A stretch of DNA of 64,000 bases. It comes from Desulfuromonas sp. DDH964 (GTDB lineage: Bacteria > Desulfobacterota > Desulfuromonadia > Desulfuromonadales > DDH964). Location: contig NZ_CP015080.1 in assembly GCF_001611275.1 (NCBI RefSeq), forward strand, positions 868,001-932,000, given 5' to 3'. Shown here piece by piece: positions 7,171 through 16,055 of this stretch. The position numbers and the translations under genes are program-made. The number at the start of each line of letters is the position of its first letter. The stretch's first letter is position 1. The notes beneath the pieces were generated by a model. That model was not told where the DNA came from, did not search any database, and saw nothing but the letters and a program-made list of their open reading frames with translations.

Positions 7171-9480
7171 ATGGCTCAGATATCCGGTTTCGACACCAAC
7201 AACAAGCGCATCTCCACCCAGCAGCTGCTGCAGCAGATTTACAAGTCGCTGGAGGCGGGGGAGACCGAGTTCGAGGTCCTCTCCTCCGGCCACCATGACA
7301 TCGGCGGACCCTTGTGGACCGAAGACGGCACTCCCCTCAAGTTCCGGGTCAAAAATCCGGGGCAGCGGGTCGGCTCTTTCGGCCTCGATGGCACCGAGAT
7401 CGTCGTCGAAGGTTCGGCGCCGGCCGACGCCGGCTGGCTCAACGCCGGCGCCACCCTGACCATCCTCGGTGATGGCGGCGACACCACCGCCCACTGCGCA
7501 GCGGCCGGGAAGATCTACGTCGCCGGCCGCGTCGGCACCCGCTCCGGCTCGCTGATGAAGCACGACCCGGCCTATGAGCCGCCGGAGTTCTGGGTGCTGA
7601 AGAATACCGGCTCCTTCTCCTTCGAATTCATGGGCGGCGGCCTGGCGGTGATCTGCGGCCTCGGCTGCGAAGGCCTCGACTCGATTCTCGGTGACCGCGG
7701 CTGTGCCGGCATGGTCGGCGGGACGATCTACGTGCGCGGACCGGTCCAGGGTCTTTCCGAGGATGTCTGGCTCCTCGACCTCGATGACGCCGACCGCGAC
7801 TTTTTGAGCACCGGCTTGCCGGTCTTCCTCGGCAAAATCGAGCGCCCCCAGCTCCTCCCGCAGCTCAGTGACTTTTCCCAGTGGCGCAAGATCGTCGCCA
7901 AAACCTACGAGGAGCGCAAGGTCCACCACCGCATCACCATGCGCGAATTCCGTACCCAGAAGTGGGTGCAGAACGGCATCTTCGGCGATATCGTCAAGGA
8001 CGACTACTCCCACGTCGCCGGGCTGGTCAATGCCGGGGACGACCGCCTGAAGATTCCCCGCTGGCAGGACAAGCGTTACGGCGCCCCCTGCCAGGCGACC
8101 TGTCCGTCGGCGATCCCGACCCAGGACCGCATCAACCTGCTGCGCCAGGGGAAGGTCCAGGAGGCGCTGGAACTGGTGCTCAACTACTCCCCCTTTCCGG
8201 CCAGTGTCTGCGGTGAAGTCTGCCCCAACCTCTGCATGGACGCCTGCAGCCGGCGCTTCATCGACCACCCGGTGGCGATGAAGGAGCTCGGCCGGCTCTC
8301 CCACGACGCCGCCGCGCCGGTGCCGAAGGCGTCGACCGGGAAAAAAGTCGCGGTCATCGGCGGTGGCCCCGGCGGGCTCTCCGCCGCTTGGCAGCTCCGT
8401 CTTGCCGGGCATGGGGTGACCGTCTACGAGGCCGACAGCGAGGTCGGCGGCAAACTGCGCCAGGTCATCCCCACCGAGCGCCTGCCGCGCCAGGTCCTTG
8501 ATAACGAGATCGATCGCATCAAGAACCTCGGCGTCGAGGTAAAGACGTCGACCCGGGTCGACCCGGCCCTCTTTGCCAGCATCCGCGAACAGAACGATGC
8601 CGTGGTCATTGCCAGCGGCGCTCATAACCCGGTGGTGATTCCCTTCCCCGGCCACGAGCGGATGCTGAAAGGGCTCGATTTTCTCAAGGAGATCAACCTC
8701 GGCGGGCGGCCCAAGGTCGGCGAGCGAGTGGTGGTCATCGGCGCCGGCAATGCCGGCATGGATGTCTGCCTCGGCGCCTACGCGGTGGGGGCGAAGCAGG
8801 TCATCGCCATCGACGTCCAGCGCCCGGCCGCCTACAAGCACGAGATCGACCGGGTCAAGGAACTCGGCGGCGAGATTCGCTGGCCGGTTTTCACCGAGAA
8901 GATCACCGAGCAGGGGCTGTTGACCAAGGAGGGGGAACTGATCGAGGCGGATACCGTAATCATCGCCATCGGCGAGCGCCCCGACCTCTCCTACGTCCCC
9001 CGCGAGTGGCTGACCGACAAGGGGATGATGGACGTCGACGGCTGCTGGCAGGCGGTCAAGGCTCCCGGCGTCTTCGCCATCGGCGACACCATCAAGCCGG
9101 GGCTTCTGACCCACGCCATTGGCGCCGGCGCCGAGGTCGCCCTGCTGATGGACGACTACCTTGCCGGCAGGACGCTGGTGCCGATCAAGAAGCCGGAGCT
9201 GATCCCGCAGAGCTGTCTCTCCAAGGAGCTCTTCAAACCGCGCAATCGCGGCCGTTTCTGCGTCACCGACGCCAAGGACGAGAGCAACCGCTGTCTCTCC
9301 TGCGGTACCTGCCGCGATTGCTCGATGTGCCTCGAGGCCTGTCCGGAAGGGGTGATCCGGCGCGTCGAGACCGTCGGCGGCGGCTTCGAGTACGTTTCCG
9401 ACGATCACCTCTGTATCGGCTGCGGCATCTGCGCCGGAATCTGTCCCTGCGGGATATGGGCGATGGAGCAGGTGGTGTAA
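7171..9480 (+). CDS. Glutamate synthase GXGXG subunit fused to GltD-type flavoprotein
   Basis: A 769-residue fusion. Residues 1 to about 230 form the GXGXG beta-helix domain (the C-terminal part of classic GltB; note GGGLAVICGLGCEG). Next comes a GltD-like part starting with a cysteine-rich helical domain (CQATCPSAIPTQDRI, CGEVCPNLC), an FAD site VAVIGGGPGGLSAA and an NAD(P)H site VVVIGAGNAGMD. GVFAIGDT marks the flavin isoalloxazine region. The C-terminus adds two [4Fe-4S] motifs (CLSCGTCRDC...C, CIGCGICAGIC). It should supply electrons from NAD(P)H or ferredoxin to the FMN subunit. The ATG is preceded by GAGG. This is the last gene of the operon. Confidence 0.93.
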   Translation: MAQISGFDTNNKRISTQQLLQQIYKSLEAGETEFEVLSSGHHDIGGPLWTEDGTPLKFRVKNPGQRVGSFGLDGTEIVVEGSAPADAGWLNAGATLTILGDGGDTTAHCAAAGKIYVAGRVGTRSGSLMKHDPAYEPPEFWVLKNTGSFSFEFMGGGLAVICGLGCEGLDSILGDRGCAGMVGGTIYVRGPVQGLSEDVWLLDLDDADRDFLSTGLPVFLGKIERPQLLPQLSDFSQWRKIVAKTYEERKVHHRITMREFRTQKWVQNGIFGDIVKDDYSHVAGLVNAGDDRLKIPRWQDKRYGAPCQATCPSAIPTQDRINLLRQGKVQEALELVLNYSPFPASVCGEVCPNLCMDACSRRFIDHPVAMKELGRLSHDAAAPVPKASTGKKVAVIGGGPGGLSAAWQLRLAGHGVTVYEADSEVGGKLRQVIPTERLPRQVLDNEIDRIKNLGVEVKTSTRVDPALFASIREQNDAVVIASGAHNPVVIPFPGHERMLKGLDFLKEINLGGRPKVGERVVVIGAGNAGMDVCLGAYAVGAKQVIAIDVQRPAAYKHEIDRVKELGGEIRWPVFTEKITEQGLLTKEGELIEADTVIIAIGERPDLSYVPREWLTDKGMMDVDGCWQAVKAPGVFAIGDTIKPGLLTHAIGAGAEVALLMDDYLAGRTLVPIKKPELIPQSCLSKELFKPRNRGRFCVTDAKDESNRCLSCGTCRDCSMCLEACPEGVIRRVETVGGGFEYVSDDHLCIGCGICAGICPCGIWAMEQVV

Positions 9481-9570
9481 GGGGCAGGGTACAAGCTGCC
9501 TGGCAAGAGGGTCTGGCGTCTCAGAAAAGGGCCCCCACGCCGATAATCGAGGTACGGGGAGCCCGGAGAT

Positions 9571-9623
9571 AAAATGCGGAGCGAACGACAGGTGCAACCT
9601 GCCGCGCGCTCCGCATTTTTTTT
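9571..9623. terminator. Rho-independent terminator
   Basis: Arms 9571-9583 and 9607-9619 pair perfectly, a further small stem lies in the loop, and eight T residues follow. A-tracts on the other side let it serve the convergent lipoprotein gene too. Confidence 0.88.
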
Positions 9624-9658
9624 GTCATCAGCAGCGTCCGGGCGGATCGCCGCCGGGC

Positions 9659-10018
9659 TTACTGCTCGGCGAAGGGCTTCGCTTTCATCGCCACTACCAC
9701 TTTCGGCTCACCCTTCATTTCGGCGATTTTGGCCCGCAACTGATTGCTGTCGTCATAGACCTGGATGAGGTTGAACTTGGCCACCGAGTAATCCCTGAAC
9801 GTAAAAGCATTCTGGGCTTCGATATCCTTGAGAGCCGCGTCCATCTTGTTGTTGATCCTGACCAGAACTTCCGGGGCATACTGCTCGGCACCTGCCGCGA
9901 CCACCGCATCGAGAGCCGCCCGTGCGTCGGCCAGGTCCGTGCTGGGGGGATTGTTGCAAGCCGTCAACAAGCTGACCATGACCAACCCGACCCAAACCAG
10001 TAACATCCTCTTTTTCAT
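9659..10018 (-). CDS. Small lipoprotein with DUF4398-like helical domain
   Basis: The 119-residue product has a lipoprotein signal peptide with lipobox LLTAC (Cys21), so it should be anchored in a membrane facing the periplasm. The body is alpha-helical with the pattern ALDAVVAAGAEQYAPE...INNKMDAALKDI. This resembles DUF4398 domains, which occur in envelope lipoproteins, often next to OmpA-type proteins. The ribosome site GGGGAGA lies before the ATG. It is separated from the next envelope gene on the same strand by over 400 bases, so co-transcription is doubtful. It marks the left border of an island rich in exported proteins. Confidence 0.75.
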   Translation of the reverse strand: MKKRMLLVWVGLVMVSLLTACNNPPSTDLADARAALDAVVAAGAEQYAPEVLVRINNKMDAALKDIEAQNAFTFRDYSVAKFNLIQVYDDSNQLRAKIAEMKGEPKVVVAMKAKPFAEQ

Positions 10019-10455
10019 CGTCGCATGTCTCCCCTTTGAGATCCGCTGTGATCTTCCACCCCGGGCTCACCCCGAGAGTGGTAAACTGGTGAACAGCAAG
10101 GGAAAGGCCAATTTGTAAAACGGCGTTTTTATAGGGATTCGCTGTTTGACCGGCCAGCGAGGTTCCTTCTTTGAGGATTCGGAATTCCGCAATTGAGGAA
10201 GTTTTCGATGGGACCGTGGGACGACAAGTCGTCCCGCGTTCCCATTCTTTTGAGATAGACGGGGGAATCTCGCTTAAGGGTTATTTTGGCGCAGCGAAGG
10301 AAATGCGGTGGGGAGTTAGGGTTGCCAGGCTGGACAAGCTCTTGAGGGACGGCAGACACTGGATTTTCAGATGCATTTCGAGCGGTGAGAGTGGTCGGCT
10401 GCAATCCGGGAAACCACAGGTTTCAGCCGGTAGAGAATCCCGAAGAATATTGGTA
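10019..10455. other. Gap of 437 bases with a hairpin at 10218-10235
   Basis: I see no convincing gene. A perfect eight-base stem (GGGACGAC / GTCGTCCC, two-base loop) extends imperfectly outward to about 10209-10246. It has no T-run in either direction. It could be an end structure for the minus-strand envelope operon or a small RNA element. Confidence 0.4.
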
Positions 10456-11745
10456 CTAGGGCGAGGTGCTGAGGCGCTGCCGGGAGGTCACCCAGGTCAG
10501 GGGGGCGCCACCTTTGCCAGCCTCCAATTTCAGGGTGTGATCGAGGTCGGCAAGGTGCTGTCCGTTGCTGTCGGTAAAGATTATGGAAAGGGAATGGGAG
10601 CCGGGAGGGAGGTCCATCGGCAGAACATGGATTTTGTCCGGCAGGTTGTCCCAATAGCGTACGTCCGCGTAGGTTCGTGAGCGGGCGGCCAGGGCAATTT
10701 GGGTGACACTGACCAGGCCGAGAGCCGCCCCGGCATAGGTCAGCCCCGGCGTGGAAGAGAGTGCCGCTCCTGCGATGAGCAGATGGTCGGAAACGCTTCC
10801 CAGGTCGCCGCCGATTTCGGCATTGGTGTTCCGGAACTGAGCTTTCCCTTTGACGATCTTGTCCACCGGGCGTCCTCCCCGACTGGTAGATTGCCAATAG
10901 AGATCTTCCAACAGATAGGCCGGGGTGTAGTCCCCGCCATCGATCGAGACGAAGACGGCATTTTCCTGGAAGTGACGGCCGCGCCGGAACTTCAACTCCG
11001 AGTGCCCGGGGCCATCGGCCACCTTGCGCGGCGCCGTCCCGGTTTCAATCAGGAGCAGGCTGTTCCCCGAGTCCGGAGGAGCCAGCTCGCCACGCAGCTG
11101 GCGGACTTCCTCAAAGGCCGTCCTGGCCAACTCCTCATCCCCGTTTTTCCGCGAGACCCAGCCGGCCAGATAGATCAGCGAGGCAAAGTCGCAGCGGTTC
11201 TGATCCTCCTCGGCGAAGGCATCCTGCAGAATCCCGCTCTTAAAGGAGGCCCGCGCGTTTTCCAGATCTCCGTGCCACGCATCGATAAGGCCCAGATAGT
11301 AATAGGCCATGGCACGTTCATAGGGTTCCCCTTTAAAGTCCTTTTGACCCTCCTCGTACCAGAGGCTTCTGGCCTTGGCCGCCTCCGGGTCGTCGGCATA
11401 GATGGCGTCGATGATCTGGGTGACCTCGGAGAAGGCCCGGGTCGCCTCCTCGGTCAATCCGAGCTGCAAGGCATCGAGCCCCAGGCGCATCAGGTTTAGC
11501 GCCTGGTTTCGTTTGCCTTCCTCCAGAAGTCGGCGATAGGCTGGACTCAATCGGGGGGACTTGTCCGCAAGGTAACTCTGCAGGGTGGCTTCGGGAACGG
11601 CTTGGGTCTCGAAATGCTGGCGTGGGGCGCAGCTGCTGGCGAACAACAGCAGCACAAGCAGCCCGGCCAGGCATCGTCGCCCCATGGCACGAGGTTTCCC
11701 CTGACGGTCTGGAAGACCCAAACTGGTGGCCGGATTGGCTGACAT
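10456..11745 (-). CDS. Helical/TPR-like lipoprotein, COG3014-like
   Basis: An exported lipoprotein of about 430 aa. It has a hydrophobic signal (CLAGLLVLLLFASSC) with lipobox ASSC, then a helical repeat region up to about residue 230. Patterns such as ERAMAYYYLGLIDAWHGDLENARASFKSGI are tetratricopeptide-like. The C-terminal part is strand-rich with a conserved ADVRYWDNLPDKIHVLP segment. It resembles the uncharacterised COG3014 family, whose genes I recall lying beside LpoB-like genes. The start is uncertain. A TTG at 11754 overlaps the caspase stop, ATG 11745 is used here, and ATG 11685 would give the most typical signal peptide. It is the third gene of the LpoB-caspase operon. Confidence 0.78.
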   Translation of the reverse strand: MSANPATSLGLPDRQGKPRAMGRRCLAGLLVLLLFASSCAPRQHFETQAVPEATLQSYLADKSPRLSPAYRRLLEEGKRNQALNLMRLGLDALQLGLTEEATRAFSEVTQIIDAIYADDPEAAKARSLWYEEGQKDFKGEPYERAMAYYYLGLIDAWHGDLENARASFKSGILQDAFAEEDQNRCDFASLIYLAGWVSRKNGDEELARTAFEEVRQLRGELAPPDSGNSLLLIETGTAPRKVADGPGHSELKFRRGRHFQENAVFVSIDGGDYTPAYLLEDLYWQSTSRGGRPVDKIVKGKAQFRNTNAEIGGDLGSVSDHLLIAGAALSSTPGLTYAGAALGLVSVTQIALAARSRTYADVRYWDNLPDKIHVLPMDLPPGSHSLSIIFTDSNGQHLADLDHTLKLEAGKGGAPLTWVTSRQRLSTSP

Positions 11746-11750
11746 GGTCT

Positions 11751-12752
11751 TCAACGGGCCAGACGGAACAGGTCAGGATCGGCACCTTCTGGAACCTGCA
11801 GGCGGGGAACTTGGGAGACGTTTTGCCGTTTGGCCTCATCGGCGACCCGTGCCTCGACAAAGGTGAATATCTCTTCGAGGGTTTTTTGGCCGGAGTTAAG
11901 GGCGTTGAGAAATTCATAGGAGAAGAGGCCGTGCTGTTTTTCCGGCAGCGATGTGGCGATCTGCAGGTCCTGGGTCGCCGAGAGGATCGCCATGTTGGCA
12001 GGGCGGGTCTCTTTTTTCCTCAGGGAGATGGAGCGGACCCCCTTGGCGACCACCGAACGGGGCCCGCTTCCGGAAAAGCAGGCATCAATGACGACGATGA
12101 CTGATTTGAGCGGCAGCTGCCCCAGGTTGGTGTAAAGGCGCTGGAGGGAGTAGGCGGTGTCGGCCAGATACTCGGGATCACCGTCGTAGGGCATGAGGTA
12201 GGCATCTCCCTTGTCGGGCTCCGGGGCGCCGTGCCCGGAATAAAAGAAGAAAAGCCGGCTGGTTGGACGGCTGACATTTACCGCCCAGCGCTCAATGGCG
12301 ACGCGGATAGCGGACTCGGTCGCGTCGCCATTGATCAGAAAACGGGTATTGCGGGGAGGGATTCCCAGTTTCTCGACATAGCTACGGACAGAATTTGCGT
12401 CGTTGGCGGCGAATTCGACCGGAGGAAGACCCTTGTATTTTTCGATACCGATAATGATGGCAAGGTCATCCTCGCTGAAAGCCTGGGTGAAAGTGGGGAC
12501 CTTCTCCAGGGCAGTCGCCAATGCACTCGTCTCTTGCTCCCCGGAGGGGGATCCGTCCCCGGCTTGCTGGACAGTTTGGCCTCCGTAAAGATCCATGAGG
12601 TTTCGTTCCAGGGCGGCGGCATCCGGGACAGGCGGAGAGGGGAGGGGAGCGGCTGCGGTTCGGCTGGGGGCGGCAGTGCAGGCCGAGTAAATCGTCACCA
12701 GGCACAAGGCCAGCAGCCAGATGCAGGCGGTTCTTGGGCGCAAGGGTTTCAT
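11751..12752 (-). CDS. Exported caspase-fold (peptidase C14) protein
   Basis: The 333-residue product starts with a signal peptide that may be lipidated (IYSAC, Cys25; the -3 residue is unusual). A proline-rich linker leads to a caspase-fold domain from about residue 95. The catalytic dyad is plain: His174 in FFFYSGHG and Cys225 in VVIDACFSGSG, each after the expected hydrophobic strand. The domain also shows the early strand LAIIIGIEKYKGLPPV, typical of bacterial metacaspase/caspase-like proteins. Substrate preference and activation cannot be read. The start lies 15 bases after the LpoB-like stop with GGGGA upstream, and its stop touches the next gene, so the three are one operon. A periplasmic caspase suggests processing of envelope proteins. 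Confidence 0.9.
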   Translation of the reverse strand: MKPLRPRTACIWLLALCLVTIYSACTAAPSRTAAAPLPSPPVPDAAALERNLMDLYGGQTVQQAGDGSPSGEQETSALATALEKVPTFTQAFSEDDLAIIIGIEKYKGLPPVEFAANDANSVRSYVEKLGIPPRNTRFLINGDATESAIRVAIERWAVNVSRPTSRLFFFYSGHGAPEPDKGDAYLMPYDGDPEYLADTAYSLQRLYTNLGQLPLKSVIVVIDACFSGSGPRSVVAKGVRSISLRKKETRPANMAILSATQDLQIATSLPEKQHGLFSYEFLNALNSGQKTLEEIFTFVEARVADEAKRQNVSQVPRLQVPEGADPDLFRLAR

Positions 12753-12767
12753 AGTTCCCCGTCCTTG

Positions 12768-13397
12768 TCAGCGGTAGACGACATCGTCCTGTCCGGTCTT
12801 TTTGAAAGAGTACCTGTCATTCCAGATGATGCCGGAGGTTTCGAGATCGACCAGTTCGAAAACGATCTGATGATAACGGCTCTTGAAGCCGCTGGTGGCG
12901 CCCAGATTGTCCTGGGAAGTGATCCGGCCGACCAGTCGAAAATCGGCGCCGGCCTGGGCCTGAGCCATGCCGATCGAACCCTTGGTCAGAGTTCCGGACC
13001 GCTTGAGATCCCGCTCCGCGGCCACCATCTCCTGATATTCACGGGCGATAAAGATGATTCGGCCGTTGGCCGTCCGGTTAAGTTCGACCCGCAACTGATC
13101 GGTGATGAGGTCCTTGTCGATCCGCGTCGCGCTCTGGTTTTTGAAGTATTGGGAGTCGACGATGATACGCGGTGCCTTTGGTCTGTTGGTGAGCAGGGGA
13201 TTTTGCAGCATGGTGTTCACCATGCTGCTGGTCATGGCAATGATGTCCTGGCTGTCGATTCCGATACCCGAAAGGGTACCACCGGCAGACGGATCTTCGT
13301 ATATCACTGCCCGGCCGCTGTCGCTGGGACGACCGGTCGCGGCGCAGCCGGATGTCAGGAGACTGGCGAGGGCGAAGGCCAGAAATCGAGTGGACAT
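12768..13397 (-). CDS. LpoB-like outer-membrane lipoprotein (PBP-activator family)
   Basis: The 209-residue product has a lipoprotein signal with lipobox LTSGC and a domain matching the LpoB/COG3417 family. Shared marks are the MVNTMLQNP helix, RIIVDSQYFKNQS, the IDKDLITDQLRVEL helix, GADFRLVGRITS, and the closing VDLETSGIIWNDRYSFKK. E. coli LpoB activates the peptidoglycan synthase PBP1b from the outer membrane; here that role is inferred only. ATG 13397 is preferred over the GTG at 13403 because GAGG sits at the right distance. It heads the minus-strand operon. Its promoter should lie in the AT-rich 13500-13554 stretch, next to the IS4 insertion. Confidence 0.84.
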   Translation of the reverse strand: MSTRFLAFALASLLTSGCAATGRPSDSGRAVIYEDPSAGGTLSGIGIDSQDIIAMTSSMVNTMLQNPLLTNRPKAPRIIVDSQYFKNQSATRIDKDLITDQLRVELNRTANGRIIFIAREYQEMVAAERDLKRSGTLTKGSIGMAQAQAGADFRLVGRITSQDNLGATSGFKSRYHQIVFELVDLETSGIIWNDRYSFKKTGQDDVVYR

Positions 13398-13554
13398 GAT
13401 CACCTCTTTGCTGGGGAGGGGCGGATTTCTTGTCCCCCGGGGAATCTGCTCTGACTCCTTGGGGGAATGGGCCGAAATTCCTGCCGTCCCGGACTGTAGT
13501 TGGCGTGAGCTGGAAAAATTATTTGTAATTTGTTTTTATATTCCGATAAAATAT

Positions 13555-14884
13555 CAGTAGTGTCCGGTTAAGAAGTTGCATAGGCTCCGAAGTCCAAGTC
13601 AATGATATCGGGAGGCCCTAAGCCTGCGGCCGCATCCTCGGCGGCCTCGTTGCGAATATTGTTGCGAAGCTCACGCACCCTGTTGATGCTGACACGTTCG
13701 CCATGCTCTTCGTGGCAGTAGATGGCCAGCAGCAAATAAGTAATCAACCCTGCGAGGATCTGCACCAGCAGGCCGTAGGGACTGCGGGCAATCAGGTGAT
13801 ACACCTTGAGGTGGCGCTTCCACCAGGCGAAGAAGGACTCGATCGTCCAGCGTAGCTTGTAGATCAAGGCAATCTGCTCGGCGGTCAGATCGAAGCGGTC
13901 GGTGGCGACCCAATAGGATTTTTGGTCAACCTTGTAGCCGACCACACGCACTTCTCGTTCGGTCTGGTTGACATCTTTGGTGCCGAGCAACACCCTGGCG
14001 TCATAGAAAACATGACTGCCGGGGACAACAGGATTGGCGCTCAACTCCGTCTTACGAGAACTGGCTTTGATGCGGCAGACAAAGTGGCGTCCCTGATCCT
14101 GCCAGTCGTCAAAGTTTTTGTAACACTGGTAATAGCGGTCATAGACACCTGTCTGACCGGGAGCCACGAGCCGTTCCGCCTGAGGACGCTCGTCGCCCTT
14201 GCCGTCGGTTAATGTGACTTTCTGGGGGACACCACGACCGATATCGAACCCCAGGTGAACCTTGGCCTTTTTGGCTCCGTCTCGATAGTCCGCCCAGAGC
14301 ATGGACAGCGTAGCGTCAATCAGCGAACCATCGACGGCGATCAGATCGCCGAGATCGGAGATGTCTTTGGCGACAGGAATCTTTTGTGAGACCTGTTTCT
14401 GCAGGTCTTCGTAAACATGAATCATCTGCTCCAGCCCTCGGGTATTGATCGCCTCAAAGAAGGCGCTTTTCCGGATACCGCCGGGCGGTGCAATATGAGT
14501 CGCGGCAAAATCTTCCTGCGTCAGAACCTGAAGCAGATGACGCCCCGAAGAATGCTCTTCGAGGTGATAGTAGGTCAGGATTTTCAACTGATCTTCAAAC
14601 GTCATCTGCAGTGGCCTGTTGCCTCGGGCCTCAAGAACCGGGGCATGTTCGAGAGCGCCCTTGAACGGGGTAAAAAGTCGGACAATGGAGCGCCTGCTAA
14701 GCCGGGTACGGTGGCAGCGAACAAGTAATGACATTTTCGTAAATCCTCATATAAAATAGGTATTTACGAAAATCACCGCGCCGACTTCACGACGATTTGT
14801 CAAGCAAAAAATACGCTAACTTGTGAAAATATTTACAATTATCTGCAACTTTGGGTGAATGCAATTTGCTAACCGGACACTACT
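13555..14884 (-). mobile_element. IS4-family insertion sequence, complete
   Basis: The element is 1330 bp. Perfect 16-base terminal inverted repeats begin CAGTAGTGTCCGGTTA, and the similarity continues inward. It is flanked by the 10-base direct repeat GATAAAATAT at 13545-13554 and 14885-14894. Long target duplications are usual for IS4-family elements. It carries one transposase gene. Joining the flanks restores a continuous AT-rich spacer between two divergent envelope operons. Undamaged ends, duplication and ORF suggest a recent insertion. Confidence 0.93.
13568..14734 (-). CDS. IS4-family DDE transposase
   Basis: The 388-residue transposase is full length. An N-terminal helical region is followed by a DDE catalytic core. 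The first Asp is in LIAVDGSLIDATLSM, the second probably in GVYDRYYQCYKNF, and the glutamate is in the IS4-type YREK signature YKLRWTIESFFAWWKRHLK. It fills the element almost end to end and starts about 150 bases inside the right end. There is no frameshift, so it is probably active. Its direction is that of the LpoB-caspase operon, so outward transcription from the element could reach those genes. Confidence 0.93.
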   Translation of the reverse strand: MSLLVRCHRTRLSRRSIVRLFTPFKGALEHAPVLEARGNRPLQMTFEDQLKILTYYHLEEHSSGRHLLQVLTQEDFAATHIAPPGGIRKSAFFEAINTRGLEQMIHVYEDLQKQVSQKIPVAKDISDLGDLIAVDGSLIDATLSMLWADYRDGAKKAKVHLGFDIGRGVPQKVTLTDGKGDERPQAERLVAPGQTGVYDRYYQCYKNFDDWQDQGRHFVCRIKASSRKTELSANPVVPGSHVFYDARVLLGTKDVNQTEREVRVVGYKVDQKSYWVATDRFDLTAEQIALIYKLRWTIESFFAWWKRHLKVYHLIARSPYGLLVQILAGLITYLLLAIYCHEEHGERVSINRVRELRNNIRNEAAEDAAAGLGPPDIIDLDFGAYATS

Positions 14885-14947
14885 GATAAAATATGCGCTA
14901 TTCATCAATTTTCTTCAAATTAAAAATCTTTGGGAGGGTATTGGAAC

Positions 14948-15904
14948 ATGAGATTGAAATTCCTTTTTTTGCTGGTTGTTTTGGGCCTTATTGCGGGGTG
15001 TGCGCAATTTGAAAAAAAGGATGAAGGGTTCCGGGTTGTTGCCGCAGAGGCCCTAAAATATGCCAAGCTGAGTGTAGACCAGATCGGGCAGAACAACGAT
15101 CAGAGTATCCACCAGGGACAGGTGGATGGCCTGGAATTTTTTGCCCCCGCGACTTTTAGTCGTAGCATATATTACCGGGACAAGGTAAGGAAAAACATTC
15201 AGGGAAATCAAAATCGTCGGGAAATTATCCGGGAATCGGAGCTGCTCCAGAAGTATCTCAAGGAATCCTATGACCTGAAGGATACCCTCACCCTGGAGTT
15301 GAAAGAAATTCTCCAGGTGAACCAGTTCCTGAAAAAACTCAACGCCCATGTTTCCTACCCGAAAGAGTTCGCCAGCTTTCAGGAACGGACTGCGGACATG
15401 ATCCAGCAGTTCGAGGAAGATCGAACCCCGGCCGCGTTCAAGGATCGTGGCGCCCTGTTGGGGGACATGCAGAAACTAGAGGCACAGGTGACCATTGAGA
15501 TCGTTCTGGGTCCTGCCAAGAAGGTTTTCGATGACATGCAGGAACGGGATCTTGACGAGGAAGCTCCCCTGTCGCTGCAAAAGGCCAAGGATGTTTACGC
15601 CGCCGGGGAGGCGGCCATCTGGCAAAATTGTCGGGACCAGGAGACTCTGGACCGGGCCGGGTCCGGAGCTCTTTTCTGGAGTACCCGGGCACGTAACCTC
15701 AGTGAGGAGACTCGTCGGCTCAAGGGATTGAAGAAGGATGAATTTGAGTCGGTCGTTCTGGAAGCCGAGAGCCGTCTGCATGCCATCGGCAAGGCTTTGG
15801 GGGTGGAGGACTTGCGTAATCTCCCACTGAACGAGCAGGGGCGCGCCCTGGTCCAGAAGATCGGCACTCAGATTGCCACTGATGCCTCTGCACCACCCAA
15901 GTAA
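14948..15904 (+). CDS. Helical lipoprotein of unknown function
   Basis: The ATG at 14948 has a GGGAGGG ribosome site. The 318-residue product has a lipoprotein signal with lipobox LIAGC, then a long, charged, mostly alpha-helical body rich in K/E/L heptad-like stretches. There is no catalytic motif. A central segment (QKAKDVYAAGEAAIWQN) faintly recalls the DUF4398 helices of the lipoprotein at 9659-10018. I cannot name a family. It is divergent from the LpoB-caspase operon and followed 150 bases later by the ankyrin gene on the same strand. The IS4 element sits directly upstream and ends 63 bases before the start, so its native promoter may be displaced or replaced. Confidence 0.75.
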   Translation: MRLKFLFLLVVLGLIAGCAQFEKKDEGFRVVAAEALKYAKLSVDQIGQNNDQSIHQGQVDGLEFFAPATFSRSIYYRDKVRKNIQGNQNRREIIRESELLQKYLKESYDLKDTLTLELKEILQVNQFLKKLNAHVSYPKEFASFQERTADMIQQFEEDRTPAAFKDRGALLGDMQKLEAQVTIEIVLGPAKKVFDDMQERDLDEEAPLSLQKAKDVYAAGEAAIWQNCRDQETLDRAGSGALFWSTRARNLSEETRRLKGLKKDEFESVVLEAESRLHAIGKALGVEDLRNLPLNEQGRALVQKIGTQIATDASAPPK

Positions 15905-16055
15905 TGCAATGTAAATTGTTTCCAACCCGATTCACTGTTCTTGGTCGCCAGTCCGTCGTCCATTCCCGGGAGGGGAGATTGCCTTTCGGGTTTCGCCGCA
16001 GGCGCGCCAGCCATTGATTTCTTTGACCGCCATTCGGCCCAGGGAGGGATTTGAC

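Noticed and set aside
7120..9597. 825-codon open frame on the minus strand
   Set aside because: It lies entirely opposite the glutamate synthase/GltD fusion, lacks any domain, and is explained by GC-rich third positions.
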